DNA of 64,000 nucleotides from Adineta vaga (taxonomy: Eukaryota > Rotifera): NCBI GenBank assembly GCA_021613535.1, contig CP075493.1:13950001-14014000 (forward strand). The letters are read 5' to 3'. Numbering within the stretch: the stretch's first letter is position 1; every line of letters begins with the position of its first letter. Positions 1 to 10,667 of this stretch are shown in pieces. A program made the position numbers and the translations under genes. Below the pieces are notes generated by a model. The model made no database searches. It was not told the DNA's origin and was given only the letters and a program-made list of their open reading frames with translations.

Positions 1-174
1 GGTTGTAGTTGAATATGTTGTTGTACGAATTTTTCTAGAAAAAAAGTAGTAGATAAATTCAGAGTAATAAAGTAATCGAAATGATCGTCGAAAGGAAAAA
101 TTCTTGAATGTCATAGGAAAATATCGATGGTATTCTTTCGGTAAAATATTCTCAAAAAAGTATTTTCACAAAAC

Positions 175-462
175 CTACCAAGCACAAGCAGGAGCGCAAA
201 TCTCATAGAAATCCCCACCACGACTAGTACAATTACCCTCATTAAGAAGACAACAAACAATCGGATTATGTGGACAAGGAACGCAAGTACCACACCCACA
301 CTCATAAGCAAAATTACTAGGTACTGGAACACACATCATGCCTCGTATGCTTGAAATATTGCTTGGTCGTTCAATAGAATACGTAAGAGAGGCACCTGAA
401 ATCATTGTAATGATGAAAAATAAAAATAAAGTTAAGCGGAAAGCTAAACTATCAGCAGTCAT
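175..462 (-). CDS. Small secreted cysteine-rich protein
   Basis: This 95-residue single-exon frame starts at an ATG. Residues 8-27 form a hydrophobic signal peptide. The mature part carries ten cysteines in about 52 residues, ordered C, CGC, C, C, CC, C, C, C, and ends CAPACAW. I do not recognise the family. The pattern predicts a small disulfide-rich extracellular peptide of the kind used as defence peptide, venom-like peptide or structural secreted protein. A TATA-like sequence lies about 70 bases upstream of the ATG on the same strand, which supports a real gene. No mature function is assigned. Confidence 0.6.
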   Translation of the reverse strand: MTADSLAFRLTLFLFFIITMISGASLTYSIERPSNISSIRGMMCVPVPSNFAYECGCGTCVPCPHNPIVCCLLNEGNCTSRGGDFYEICAPACAW

Positions 463-533
463 TTGTAATAATTCCGGTTATAACTGTAATTTAACAATTA
501 CGTTTCAAAATGTTCTCTGTAGTGTCCGTCTTC

Positions 534-540
534 TTATATA
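534..540 (-). promoter_or_regulatory. TATA-box candidate for the Cys-rich peptide gene
   Basis: The minus strand reads TATATAA about 70 bases upstream of the ATG at 462, a suitable distance for a TATA box followed by a short 5' leader. It is the only such match in the immediate upstream region. AT-rich DNA gives chance matches, so confidence is limited. Confidence 0.35.
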
Positions 541-582
541 TTATGTATGGAGCAGAAGAGAGAAAATAGCTTGGCTTAAATA

Positions 583-1540
583 ACAGCGAAAGTCATCACA
601 TAAATCTATTGCGAGCAAATCACCAAGAAAAAGAGTTACAGTAAATATCCGTATTATTTTCATCTTTTGATATTCATGACAAACCATCGAACAGACCAAC
701 TGATATTTACTAAGTATGAACTAATCCGTTAACCTGAACTTTTACTTCTCAGCGACTGGCTTCATGTCAGAATTCGATACATCAGAAACGTAAATGCTGA
801 GTTTAAATTCGGCGGCGCATTTTGTGTTATTTATTGGGCCGAAACCCACTCATCAGGTTTCTATATCACAAATACCAGAAGGCGTACGAGAAAACCGGAT
901 CGTTTTTTTAATATTCAAAAATATGATGGTAAATGGATTGAGAATTTGATTTGGATGAAAATTAAACTTATCTATACTATTGAGAATTCCATAATAGAAA
1001 GGTCTAAAGATATACTTTGGCCCAGATAATACAAGTCGTTGCTTAACACCTCTTCAAAAAGACTTAAAAATACACAGATACATTTTACTAACTTTTTCTT
1101 TTCGAGTATAGAATCGATACAAGAAAACAGAAGTACAAAAATATAAGTGGTCAATCATATAGGCAAAGAATTAAACTAATAAGGAATAAGGAGGATTATC
1201 GGATATCAAGAGTAAAACAATTTCTCAAATTCTCAAGATAAATGCAGAAAAAAACGATGCATGTACATGAATCTGTGAAAAATTCCATCATAAAAGAGAG
1301 AATAAGGAATTCAATTGTTTGTGCTCTTATGATTCATCAAAAAAAGTGCACAATTAGTCACAAGCATGTATACGTTGGAAAAGAAAACAGTAAACGAGTG
1401 AAAGTAAATTTGCGAATGCATTTATAGAAGATGATGAATCCATCAATACAACCGGTTTCAAGGATCATCAAGGAACGTTATCCATCTTGGAGATCACTAG
1501 GTTTATCCTCAATTTATTTTTAGAATGAAAAGTATAAATT
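583..1540. other. Intergenic, no gene seen
   Basis: Only short unconvincing frames occur on either strand. I see no domain, tandem repeat or RNA gene here. Confidence 0.5.
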
Positions 1541-1559
1541 ACTAAAAGAAATTTCTATT

Positions 1560-1916
1560 ATAGTCACTCGTGAATGTTCTGTTTGTTTACAAGACAAAAT
1601 ATTTGAATACTACGTATGTAGCATGTCCAGATTGTAATTCAGGACAATTTCATGATCAAGACCCTTCTGCTCGTTGTGAAGTTATTTGTATGAAATGTAA
1701 AAGAGGAACATGTTCATTTCATGGTGTTCGCTGGCATAAAAGAATGACATGTGAACGCAATACGAAGAAAAAACAAATGATATTCAATCAAAGAAATGGA
1801 TGGAAAAGAATACACAACAATCTCCGGTTGGGAATGTTTAGCTGATTATAAACAAATTGTTCACAACGGGGACCTCGGAAACATAGAAGAATATTTCAAT
1901 TCTCATAAATGTTAAA
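1560..1916 (+). pseudogene. RBR-type (RING-IBR) E3 ubiquitin ligase remnant
   Basis: After a good intron acceptor (ctattatag) one frame reads RECSVCLQDK, the first half of a RING finger. The frame then shifts and continues YVACPDCNSGQF...CEVICMKCKRGTCSFHG..WH..MTCE, a clear IBR zinc domain with the family's Cys/His spacing. Past the IBR the frame shifts again and reads about 40 codons, DGKEYTTISGWECLADY and onward, to a TAA. The second half of RING1 and the whole of RING2, which holds the catalytic cysteine of RBR ligases, are missing. An internal deletion with at least two frameshifts best explains this. In RBR ligases the IBR separates the E2-binding RING1 from the ubiquitin-accepting RING2, so this copy cannot be a working ligase. 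Confidence 0.7.
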
Positions 1917-2523
1917 AGCTGAGAAGCAAATATGATAAAGTATTCACAGCGATTGTATTGAAAACGAATCTTATGCCAAAAAAACACAGCTGATTGATTG
2001 GTAGACAATTTTTCAATAAGATAAAATTATATTGATTCAGTATAATTAATACGACTCTTATATCAATACCTATGTTCACTCAAATATTTGAATCCATATG
2101 CACTAAAGATTAAACAATGAATTATATTCCAAAAAATCGACAACATAGGTTAATTAGAAACAGAATTAAATAAGGAAATTAAAAAGAAATATCAGCTATA
2201 TAATTTTCTGATTGAGTGATATATTCACATCTACATACCAAATTGATACTGATGAAAAGTATTTTCTAGCTCAGAATTTGATTTATATCGTAATTCGTAT
2301 TGTCGCGTTTTTTATTTTTGAGGTTTTCATCATCAAAATAACTGTTTCTTCTATCGAAAAAGATTCATAATGCATCTGTTCTTTTTTCTCTTAGTTTTTA
2401 AATACCATCCAAACAGTAATATTTTATCTCTTCCTCATAAATCAGTTTCGCAACATTGAGATATCTTTATTTAAACATATTTCCATCACGAGTTTAAGCC
2501 TCACACTCTCAAAATCTTTCCTT
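1917..2523. other. Intergenic, no gene seen
   Basis: AT-rich sequence between two genes, with no open frame, repeat or RNA gene that I can support. Confidence 0.5.
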
Positions 2524-3108
2524 TTATCCATTTTTGCCTCGACTAACGACTGCTAATCCAAGTAAATAGATTGATTCCGGTACTTGATCAGAATATAAAT
2601 CCAATTGATATTTAAATTTCCATGAAAACCATCGTCTTTGAGATTGAGCTAATAATTCGTTTCGAGATGAATCAATAATATCCAGTGTCCATGAAGCGAT
2701 GAAATTATTAATTATTGAAAGATGATATCCGTTCCATTCAATAGAATAATTTGTCGATAACCATTGTGGATGTTGAATTATCTTTCCATCTATCCATTGA
2801 TTCGATGTAGTATTACGAATTGAAATCTTTGCTTCGTATGATGTTCCTCTTGTTTTACTTCGAAGTTTAGCAATGCTTTTTTTCGATGGATAACTAACAA
2901 GTTTCATATTATCTTGAAAATCATAATTTGATTCAATTCGATAATAAAGATCTTTTTCTGTTTTGTTATAAACTGAATATTCAGGTGCTTTAAATCCATT
3001 GAAATAATCTCGAATTAATACATAGGTCATGTAACTTGGATGTTTTATTTCCAAAGTTAAAAGAGAAGATGTTGATAGAAGTAATAGTGAACAAACAAAT
3101 AGAAACAT
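2524..3108 (-). CDS. Secreted LURP-one/tubby-like fold protein
   Basis: The single-exon frame of 194 residues starts at the ATG MFLFVC; the frame stays open four codons further up only through a GTG. Residues 1-18 form a signal peptide. The rest has the beta-rich rhythm of the LURP-one-related/tubby C-terminal-like fold: repeated YxVYNKTEKDLYYRIES, SYPSKKSIAKLR, YEAKISI, WNGYHLSI and a final FKYQLDLYSDQVPESIYLLGLAVVS. That fold is usually intracellular and lipid-associated; a signal peptide in front of it is a variant I associate with rotifer gene sets. No catalytic residues are visible and the ligand is unknown. Potential N-glycosylation sites (NKT, NTT, NYS) agree with secretion. The fold is inferred from pattern only. 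Confidence 0.6.
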   Translation of the reverse strand: MFLFVCSLLLLSTSSLLTLEIKHPSYMTYVLIRDYFNGFKAPEYSVYNKTEKDLYYRIESNYDFQDNMKLVSYPSKKSIAKLRSKTRGTSYEAKISIRNTTSNQWIDGKIIQHPQWLSTNYSIEWNGYHLSIINNFIASWTLDIIDSSRNELLAQSQRRWFSWKFKYQLDLYSDQVPESIYLLGLAVVSRGKNG

Positions 3109-3609
3109 TGATGTAATCACTTGGATACAATCAATCGTTGAGTTTTTGTATAGATGTATGCATGAAAGAGAATGTGTGATTATATTAATCGTTTTTTCTT
3201 GCTATTCTTATCAGAATAATTAAATCTATTCAATGCTTATTTTTATTCTATGTATCATATTCCATTATTCAATTGTAGTGAATACTTTTTCAATCCAAAA
3301 TGTTTTATTATGTTTGATTTCGAACATAGGAAAATGCATTTACAGATAAAAAACGAGGCGCAGAAACTGAAAAAATACGATTAATCAGATGTATTGGTAG
3401 TTTGATTCATTTTTGTATATTACTACTGCGTGATATTATTAATTAAATGTCAAACATAACATCGACACAATTGTATTAGTTGAAAAGAACAGAGAGGATG
3501 TAAAATAGAGACCTAATCTTTATCTTAAATTGTTTTATATCGTTGCTCTCATATATAAACAGTAGTGTAGATTAAATAAAATGACTTGTAATCCGTGGAC
3601 TAGATAAAA
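3109..3609. other. Intergenic, shared upstream region
   Basis: This gap separates two divergently transcribed genes and so should hold both promoters. I see no convincing TATA box, repeat or RNA gene in it. Confidence 0.45.
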
Positions 3610-4294
3610 ATGAGTGCCCTGTCCAATTGCATGGAGAAACGTACTAGTTTAATATTTGTAATGGATTCTGAACTCAATAAGACAGTAAATGCGTTGAGTA
3701 TTCCGAAACCGGCCACGATCTTTTTCTCTGATGACCAATGGTGGTACGAATTAAGAGAGAACGAAGATTTTACCAAAGAATTACAGCGTCGAACAGAATG
3801 TTTCAATCAGTTGAAGAGATCTGCGGTTAATATTCAGTTTGCATTAGGACCATTCGGTAAGAAATATTTTGTTACTTTTCAGTTGTGAAATATATCATTT
3901 AGACTTTCAAAAGATTAACCTCCGTATTCAATATTCTCAAAACGAGAATCGATTTTCATATTTGATCACGTCGATTAATGACAGAAAATGGGTGAATCCT
4001 ATCGGAGGAATTCGTAGTCCTAACGTTAGTTACAGTGAATCATTTAGACGTCTATTATATGAATCATTTTAGGTTATAACGCATATGCAATTTGTGGAAC
4101 AGGGCATACTTGAGGGTGCTTATATTAATGCAAATGAACAATTTGATGATCCATCGAATCCTGAGAGGAAATACATACCAACACAATACGGTGGATTTTT
4201 ATATTTGTTCAATAAAGATAAATCAGCACATGATCAAGATTGTTATTTTGAACTGATACCAATCATGCTTGGAGAAACAGAATCAAATGGATAG
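3610..4294 (+). CDS. Orphan three-exon protein, unknown function
   Basis: Three exons (3610-3856, 3903-4024, 4073-4294) join in phase through two short GT-AG introns of 46 and 48 nt and give 196 residues. Within the first intron an earlier AG would run into a stop; the acceptor at 3901-3902 keeps the frame open. The protein has no signal peptide or membrane segment. It begins MSALSNCMEKRTSLIFVMDSE and holds a Trp-rich patch (DDQWWYELRENEDF), a central YLITSINDRKWVNPIGG and an acidic tail ending IPIMLGETESNG. I do not recognise a domain. Exact phase agreement across both introns is the main reason to accept it as a gene. Confidence 0.6.
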
Positions 4295-4924
4295 TAAATT
4301 ATTTTGATATATATTTGACTGAATATTTTATTAAAAATACGCAGATTTTTAACGGTTTCTCTTGCACCTATAGATAGAAAGTTAAAAGATTACTTATAAT
4401 TGCTTTCACATGTTTCACACAAAGAATGGATAAATGTATCAAAGGAATGAGTACACTATCGTTTACACGTTCGAGGTATGACATCATTTTCAAAAGCACT
4501 CTCCATCGCTAACAACAGATGTTAGAGGCAGAATTACGATTGGTATCTTATAAAAAATTCGGTGTCACAAATCATACGATGACAACTGATCCATAGGTTA
4601 TCTGCAGTGAAATTTCGATTTGTATAAAATCTTTTCGAACCTATATTAAGTGCTTCTTTTTTATTAGTAAGCGTAATCTTTGTATGTTTTCTGTCATTTA
4701 GAGCCTTAAAATAGCGAATTAAAACGAAAAAATCAATAGAATAGACCAGACTATTGAATGTAACTCATTTATATTTAGTAAACTCAATTGCCTTGGAGCA
4801 TTTATTGCACATATAGTCGATCCGAAAAGAATGTGACAAAATACTTAAGTGTAACCGCGGCGCCGAATCGATCTTCAATGCTTTCAAAGTATTTCAAACC
4901 ACTTCAGACCGTTTTTTATTTGAA
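4295..4924. other. Intergenic, no gene seen
   Basis: No coding signal, tandem repeat or RNA gene noticed. Confidence 0.5.
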
Positions 4925-5458
4925 ATATCAAGATTGATTGCTATATTGATTATGAATTTTATAATTCAGGACAATGTCATGTTTATTCACTTCCATTCTA
5001 TATGGAACGTATGTCCCATATCACACACAACTTGCCTAGCGGTATGTTTATCAATGTTCGTGTTCTACATATCTCTTCCATTCGAACATAAATTCTTTGC
5101 CAAAATTTCCAATTCATTTCCATTACTTCGTCGTTTGAAACTTGGCAATGATAACAAATAGAAAGAAAAACATGAAGATAAATCTTCGATCATTCATTTT
5201 TTGCATCTTGTCGAACTTGAATGTTTCAGCGTTCATTTTGACTATGTCGATCAATTTCTATGTGAATCAAATACACGACTCCCTTGTTTGAACAAGATTT
5301 GTATTCCATATAAAAAATTGGCATATGTAACCGAAAATTTTCCAAAAAATACAACGCGTCTAAACTGTGATCAATTAAAACATATTGTTTTCAATCAAAA
5401 AATGGCGCTAGTACATTTGAAAACTATTATCTCTATTTTTCTTCATTGTTGTAAATGA
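4925..5458 (+). pseudogene. F-box/LRR-like family remnant
   Basis: Two frames in the same phase are split by a single TAG at 5159-5161. Together they read ...YISLPFEHKFFAKISNSFPLLRRLKL, then the stop, then HEDKSSIIHFLHLVELECFSVHFDYVDQFL and NFPKNTTRLNCDQLKHI. The order PFEH.FF..I..SFP.L..L, HLVEL, DY..QFL, TR.NC matches the C-terminal half of an F-box/LRR-like protein family that, from memory, is very abundant in bdelloids. The N-terminal F-box and the first repeats are absent. F-box proteins act as substrate adaptors of SCF ubiquitin ligases; this copy has lost its F-box and carries a nonsense codon. Confidence 0.6.
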
Positions 5459-6016
5459 ACTTTTTCTCTGTTGAATAGCATAAATATGTGGCTCACTTTG
5501 ATAACAGATGTTCGATTATTGGTTTAGTGAATAATAACAAGAGCAATGTTTACGTTTCCCAATTAATCATTTAAGCCTCACATCAAATTCATATTTTGTA
5601 TACTACGTTCCACGATGAATGCAATCACCACCAATATTATTACTCTAACAAAATATACAACCATATCGTATACAAATATTTTTTCAAACCACATTTAAAT
5701 TTGAGGGTGCGGAGTCAAGATATCTCGTCTTTACCCACACCCACACCCATACCGTATTAATACATCTGACATTTATTATTTTCATAGTGATCTTTCTTTT
5801 TTTTGTTTTTGTTTTACATGATATAATGGTGCAAATTAGAAGCATGGATCTCTTCATGCATAGCACGATTAAAGAAAGGAAAAAAAGATAGAAAAAGGAG
5901 TGAAACACAGATATGAAGTGTCAGTTGTGTTTATATGGGAATAAATACGAATTATAGAATATAAACGCTGTTTTATTTCTTATTCGCAGAGTATATTTGT
6001 GTAACATTTAATTAAT
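5459..6016. other. Intergenic, with one G-rich hairpin element
   Basis: Apart from the inverted element at 5703-5750, listed separately, nothing is recognised here. Confidence 0.5.
5703..5750. repeat. G-rich inverted element, copy 1
   Basis: The left arm GAGGGTGCGGAG faces a right arm ACCCACACCCACACCC across a core that contains AAGATATCTC. The right arm is a run of the hexamer CCCACA, the complement of the bdelloid telomere unit TGTGGG. Three more copies of the same architecture occur at 19581, 26271 and 46999. Confidence 0.65.
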
Positions 6017-6871
6017 ATGGATTTCCATCATTTACGTGCTATTATATTGAAACTTCAAGATACTCTTAGTGATAATGATCGACGACGTTTGCATTTTTTC
6101 TTGGGAAATGATGTTCCATGACGATTTCGAGATGATCCAATATTAAGTGGAACTCTAAGTATGATGGAATCTCTTTTTGATCAAGATAAAATCAATGAAC
6201 AAGATTTCACTTTTCTAATCAATGCATTCGACGAAATTCAGTGTATGGATGCTGTGAAACTTCTAAGAGGTTAGTTTTGATACTAATTAATCAATTTGTT
6301 ATCATTTCCGATTGCGTAGAACACACCAGACGAATGCAGATGAATGGTGTAAATGAATCCACACAGAGTTTAACATCCATTTTACTCGGTGATCAAGAAG
6401 AAGATAAATATGTTACACATAGTCGTAAGTAAAAGCAATCTTTTTTTTGATTTTGCATATATTTAAATTTTAGTTGTTGATAATCAATCGAATATTCAAA
6501 GGGTGAAGAACGCGAGTCCAGTGACAACTACTATAAATACTCTATTTATCGAACCAGAACGAGAACAGATGCTACTCAATCCGGCACCAAAAATAAAGAC
6601 GTCTTTGTTATTTTTTATTCTATTATTAATTCTTGGATTGGTAGCAGTAACATGCATTCTTATTATTCAAATTAGTCGATTAACAACAAAAATAGAAACC
6701 AAAGATATTTCAAATAACAAACAAGAAACAAAACACAACAAGCCATTTGAAGAAAGGAAAACGAATATCATTGAGATTTCTGATTTGCAATTCGACAAAA
6801 ATAGTTCAACAGAAATATTTCAACGAATATCAACAACATCGATCAACTTTGAGCAATCTCCTAGTAAGTGA
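6017..6871 (+). pseudogene. Death-effector-like, single-pass membrane protein with a nonsense codon
   Basis: Exons 6017-6269, 6320-6424 and 6474-6871 splice in phase. The first about 85 codons look like a death-effector domain: MDFHHLRAIILKLQDTLSDND, then RRRLHFFLGNDVP and IQCMDAVKLLR. Codon 35, immediately after NDVP, is TGA (6119-6121), where the context predicts an Arg codon (CGA to TGA is one transition). The frame then stays open to the end. A strong membrane segment (SLLFFILLLILGLVAVTCILIIQI) sits near residue 160, followed by a Lys/Asn/Thr-rich outer or luminal tail. DED proteins mediate homotypic assembly in apoptosis and immune signalling; membrane anchoring of one is unusual. The last frame ends CCTAGTAAGTGA, so the TGA could also lie inside a donor site and further exons may exist. 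Intact splicing suggests a young null allele or a base error. Confidence 0.6.
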
Positions 6872-7161
6872 AATGCAGTACTATATTTGTAGGGTGTGAT
6901 AGCATGATTTAGAAGGATAACGATGGAGAAACGTCCACATCCTAATTAGATTTTAGTGTGCGTATGTAATTGAACTATACTGTGTAGCGATTATAGTGGT
7001 ACAGGATTAAAAGATATTGCCAGTGAACTTACTGAAGAATGAAAATTTTCGAAAGAAAAATGAGAGCCATCTACTTAGTGATAAATGTGTATGGATATGT
7101 TTGAAAATATTTAGTTGCTAATAAAATTTAAAAAGAAGGAATGTTTAATTAGGTTCTTTGT

Positions 7162-8924
7162 TCAATTGAAGATAATATTGCATGTATCGCCATTCTCTTT
7201 CTGCTTCTGAACACCCTTAAAATCAAAGCCCATTATTTCCCATTGGCTACTATCAGGTGAAAATGTATTATACCACCATTGTGATTCAGGTAATAAACCA
7301 GGATGATTGTCTGTCACACGCACCATTAAACCTGTACAAACAATTGTAGAATTAGGATCATTAAAATCCATAACTGGTTTTCCTTTTGAATCAATAAGCC
7401 ATTCTATAACGTCATTGTTTATATTAGGATCAATAATAGCATCGTATGTTCCAAGTGTTTCTCGACCAATCGTTTTTATATTATCAGGATGTACACGACA
7501 TTGTAATATAAATTGAACATATTTTCCATCCTTAAAAAAGTTTTGCTCATTGATTGATTCAATCTTTTTAATTTCAGAATATCTTGGATGAGCTGTATAG
7601 ATAATTGATTGACTAGCATATATACCTTCGCCATGTGCTATTACTTTAGCTGGTTTTAATCCACTTAACAATATTGATAGACCATAAGCAAATTTTGTTC
7701 CATGGTAACATACAGACCATCCTTTAAATTTTTCATAAAAGTTATCAGTAATGTAGAAAGAAAATCTTTGCCATCCAATAGGACAAAAATATGGGTAGGA
7801 ACTTCGATCTCGACCGTCTTGAAGAGTACCATTCCAATAGTTATGAGTGCTATCATAGATATAATTCCATTCCGGATGTAAGGTGATTTGCGAACGAAAT
7901 TTTAGTGTTTCATCCAATGTTTCTATATCACCCATGTACATGAACAAAACTTTTAGCATACCTAACATTTTAAGCAGTTTATCTGTAAGTGAATGATAGA
8001 GAGCTTTGATCTGAATTACTTTCTCACTACCAGCAAATTTTTCGAAAATATTAAATGCGACTTTGACACAACCACTTTGTATTTTGCTGATAGTAATATC
8101 ATCGATGTTTAATATATTGCGAATGTTATTTAAGAATGATTCCGCATCAAAGTCATCGGCTTTTTGATCGATAACACATACCAATGAGGCTGTTGCTAAC
8201 TCAAAGCCGTCATAGAATATTTTATCCGAGACAGATACTAGTGGCATTTGTGTTATATCATAGTATTGTTGACATTTTTTGTAATATGCTTTTTCATCGA
8301 CCGGTAGTGGTTCTGTAGACCATATACTAGGTTCTTCTGGTGGTTTGTCATCTGAATCTTCCGCTTGTACATCTATAGCTATTAATGAAAAGTAGTGAAC
8401 TAGTTCAAATGATTTACTTTCAATCGAATATTTTCAAGCACGCTAAAAAATAACTCGCACAAACTTTTGACATACGTACTGAGAGAAATTGGTAGTGGTG
8501 ATGGCACTGATTCTGGCCTCGTTGATGGTACTGGTGATGGCACTAATTCTGGCCTCGTTGGTGGTACTGGTGATAGTACTGGTGATGTTGCTGGTGATGG
8601 TACTGATGTTGACGATGATCGAGAGAGTGACGATGATGGTAGGTCTGGAAGAGGTACTGGCGACGGTGTTGGGGGTAATGATGGAAGTGGCTTTCTAATT
8701 AGTTTAGCGTTAGAGTAATGTCTCATTATTTCATCACGTCGTGCCAGTGCCAACTTGTCGATCTGAATCTCAAGATCTTCCATACGATTTGCGCGTCTTT
8801 TTTCAGACGTTAAATCATCCCTTTGTTGATTGTACGTCACCGATAATAAAGATCCACGCGATTCTGTGATATCATCGCTGAGTCGGTAAATTTTTTTTAA
8901 TCGTTTTTCTGCTGCCCTATCCAT
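7162..8924 (-). CDS. ADP-ribosyltransferase-like protein with Pro/Ser-rich linker
   Basis: Two exons on the minus strand (8924-8480 and 8378-7162) join across a 101-nt intron to give about 553 residues. Residues 1-75 are charged and probably coiled coil. Residues 80-140 are a Pro/Ser/Val-rich linker of SPVP-type repeats. A middle domain (IRNILNIDDITISKIQSGCVKVAF) precedes a C-terminal domain with IGWQRFSFYI, YHGTKFAYG near 370, GEGIYASQSIIYTAHPRY near 400 and a final WEIMGFDF. YHGT plus GxGIYxS are the His and Tyr positions of the PARP/ART H-Y-[EDQ] triad. The third position is not clear to me, so activity as mono-ADP-ribosyltransferase or as NAD/ADP-ribose binder cannot be decided. No signal peptide is present; the protein is likely cytosolic. 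Confidence 0.65.
8490..8640. repeat. Coding minisatellite in the ADP-ribosyltransferase-like gene
   Basis: Near-repeats of the type GGTACTGGTGATG and CTGGCCTCGTTGATGGTACT run through this stretch. Read on the minus strand they encode the PSPVP/RPE linker. The two clearest units (…GGCCTCGTTGATGG… and …GGCCTCGTTGGTGG…) lie 36 nt apart, a multiple of three, so length changes keep the frame. Confidence 0.6.
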
Positions 8925-9880
8925 ATTTTTCTCTCTAAAAAAGAAGTTTGGATAAAATCTAATAACAATCTAAAAACATCGTTTTGCGATAAAATGCTCG
9001 AAAACACATGTCGTGCTTTGCGGTTATATCAAATACAAAATGATGTTCTCGTTCTCTATTTGCCTTTTATAATTAAGAATATCGAAGCAAAGCTTATCAG
9101 TTAAAAACATTATTTATCTCACGAAAGAGAACAATAAAGAAGTCGGTAATAAAGAAGAATTTCGCAGAAAGAATACGAAAAAATGACAAACTATCGGTTG
9201 ACTTGAATTGCTACTCTCATTTGCCTATCAATGGGTTCGAATCGGAGATAAGAATCTTGAATCTATGCTCACTATCTAGTTCAATCAAGGATATTGAAAT
9301 AATTTTTCCAACATCGCAGATGGAAAAATCCAATTTGGTTATAAAAGGAGAGAGAGAGGACGCATGAAACATGAAAATGGTTTTCCATCTGTTTTTTTTC
9401 CTCTTTTTTTATACAGAATATTTTCTCGGCGTCTTTCGTCTCCTTTTTTTCTGCAAGAAAAACTTCAACATAACATTAAAACTACGTTTATAATTAATGT
9501 GAAGTAAGGATGTCGACAAGAAAATGTAGAAGAACACTGAAGAAAAGAGGAAAACCATGGAGAATGAGAAGTCAGATATGACATAAAGATGAATAGAAAA
9601 ATGGAGAAATAGCTTCTTTCGAGATGAAGTAGTAAACAGTGCATAGGCATCAATAGTTAGGAAGAGATCAACTTATCGTGCTAGATGTATTGGTACCGGG
9701 GAGCGACTACATGATTATTCGTTATTTCCATATAAGATATTACTACCATGACCAATCGGATAGTTCTACCTTGTACAACATTATTTCTAGTAATAGTAAA
9801 AACACTCAATGATAAACAAACGTTTTCAATGGAGAGAACATCGAATTCCATAATCATCTCAAACATTCGATTGAATTAGT
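8925..9880. other. Intergenic, no gene seen
   Basis: Only short random frames. Poly-T runs occur around 9390-9450. No domain is recognised. Confidence 0.5.
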
Positions 9881-9982
9881 TGTTTCAGCAAATACTGTTC
9901 CATTTCGACACCTAGCTACAATTCCTGCAACGTAAATCGAATATAAAAGACTAAATTATATCTAATATTTTTATATTTCACA

Positions 9983-10345
9983 TAGAAAAGCGTTTTCCTC
10001 TCATTGCACACCAGGATTTTTCGGACATTTTAAACATACTATGACCGATAGAGCGGCGACATTATTCGAAATTTCAGTTGGAATATCTGATGGAAATACT
10101 TATTACGATTTAAGTGTTACTGATGGTTTCAATGTACCAATGAAAGTTTATGCACCAGACGGGTAATTCATTTTCAATTGAATATTCTTTTTTTTCTTAT
10201 ATATTATTAAGAGCTTATCTATTTTAGAACAAAAATTCAAGAATTACATTCGCGAGCTCCAGACGCTTTTCTTCATTCAGTAGACGATTCAAAACTACAT
10301 GTTCTGAAAGGAGACGGAAAATTCATCATTGTTTTTGAATCGTAA
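9983..10345 (+). pseudogene. Thaumatin-like (PR-5) protein C-terminal remnant
   Basis: Two exons (about 9983-10162 and 10228-10345) splice in phase at GAC GG|A. They encode ATLFEISVGISDGNTYYDLS, then VTDGFNVPMKVYAPDG, and end PDAFLHSVDDSKLHVLKGDG..IIVFES. The series TLxEx-YDLSxxDGFNVPM-PDAF-DD-FxIxF is the thaumatin/osmotin core and tail. The first half of the roughly 200-residue family fold, with most of the sixteen conserved cysteines, is not present; an open but unmatched stretch with a possible 54-nt intron precedes it at 9880-9982. Thaumatin-like proteins are secreted and beta-glucan-related. Here the copy looks truncated, hence pseudogene, although both splice sites are intact. Confidence 0.6.
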
Positions 10346-10667
10346 ACGAGTGATTTTTGTTTTATGTAATACTTAAAACTAAAAATCTAAGTGATAATTT
10401 CATTATTGATCAATCGAAAGCTAACAAAGCTGTCTACAAGAAGAAAAAAACATACTTAGATTAACCATCGTCATATTTTTATTACAAAACGATTTGATTA
10501 TAATAGTAATACTGTACAGTAAAATCAAAGGAAAAAGTTCACGTGATGATATCAAGATACTTTTTGCTTTCGATGGTTTTCCTCTGCATAGCTCATTCAT
10601 TTTTTTACAATCTCAGCTAAAATGTTTGATCAAATTTAAAAAAATATTTATTTACATAAGAAAGAAC

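Noticed and set aside
8467-8718. Plus-strand Gly/Asp and Val/Met-rich frames
   Set aside because: They are antisense readings of the proline-rich linker of the ADP-ribosyltransferase-like gene.
9220-9260. GGTTCGAATC as a possible tRNA T-loop
   Set aside because: Flanking bases do not form the T-stem and no acceptor stem or anticodon arm is found.
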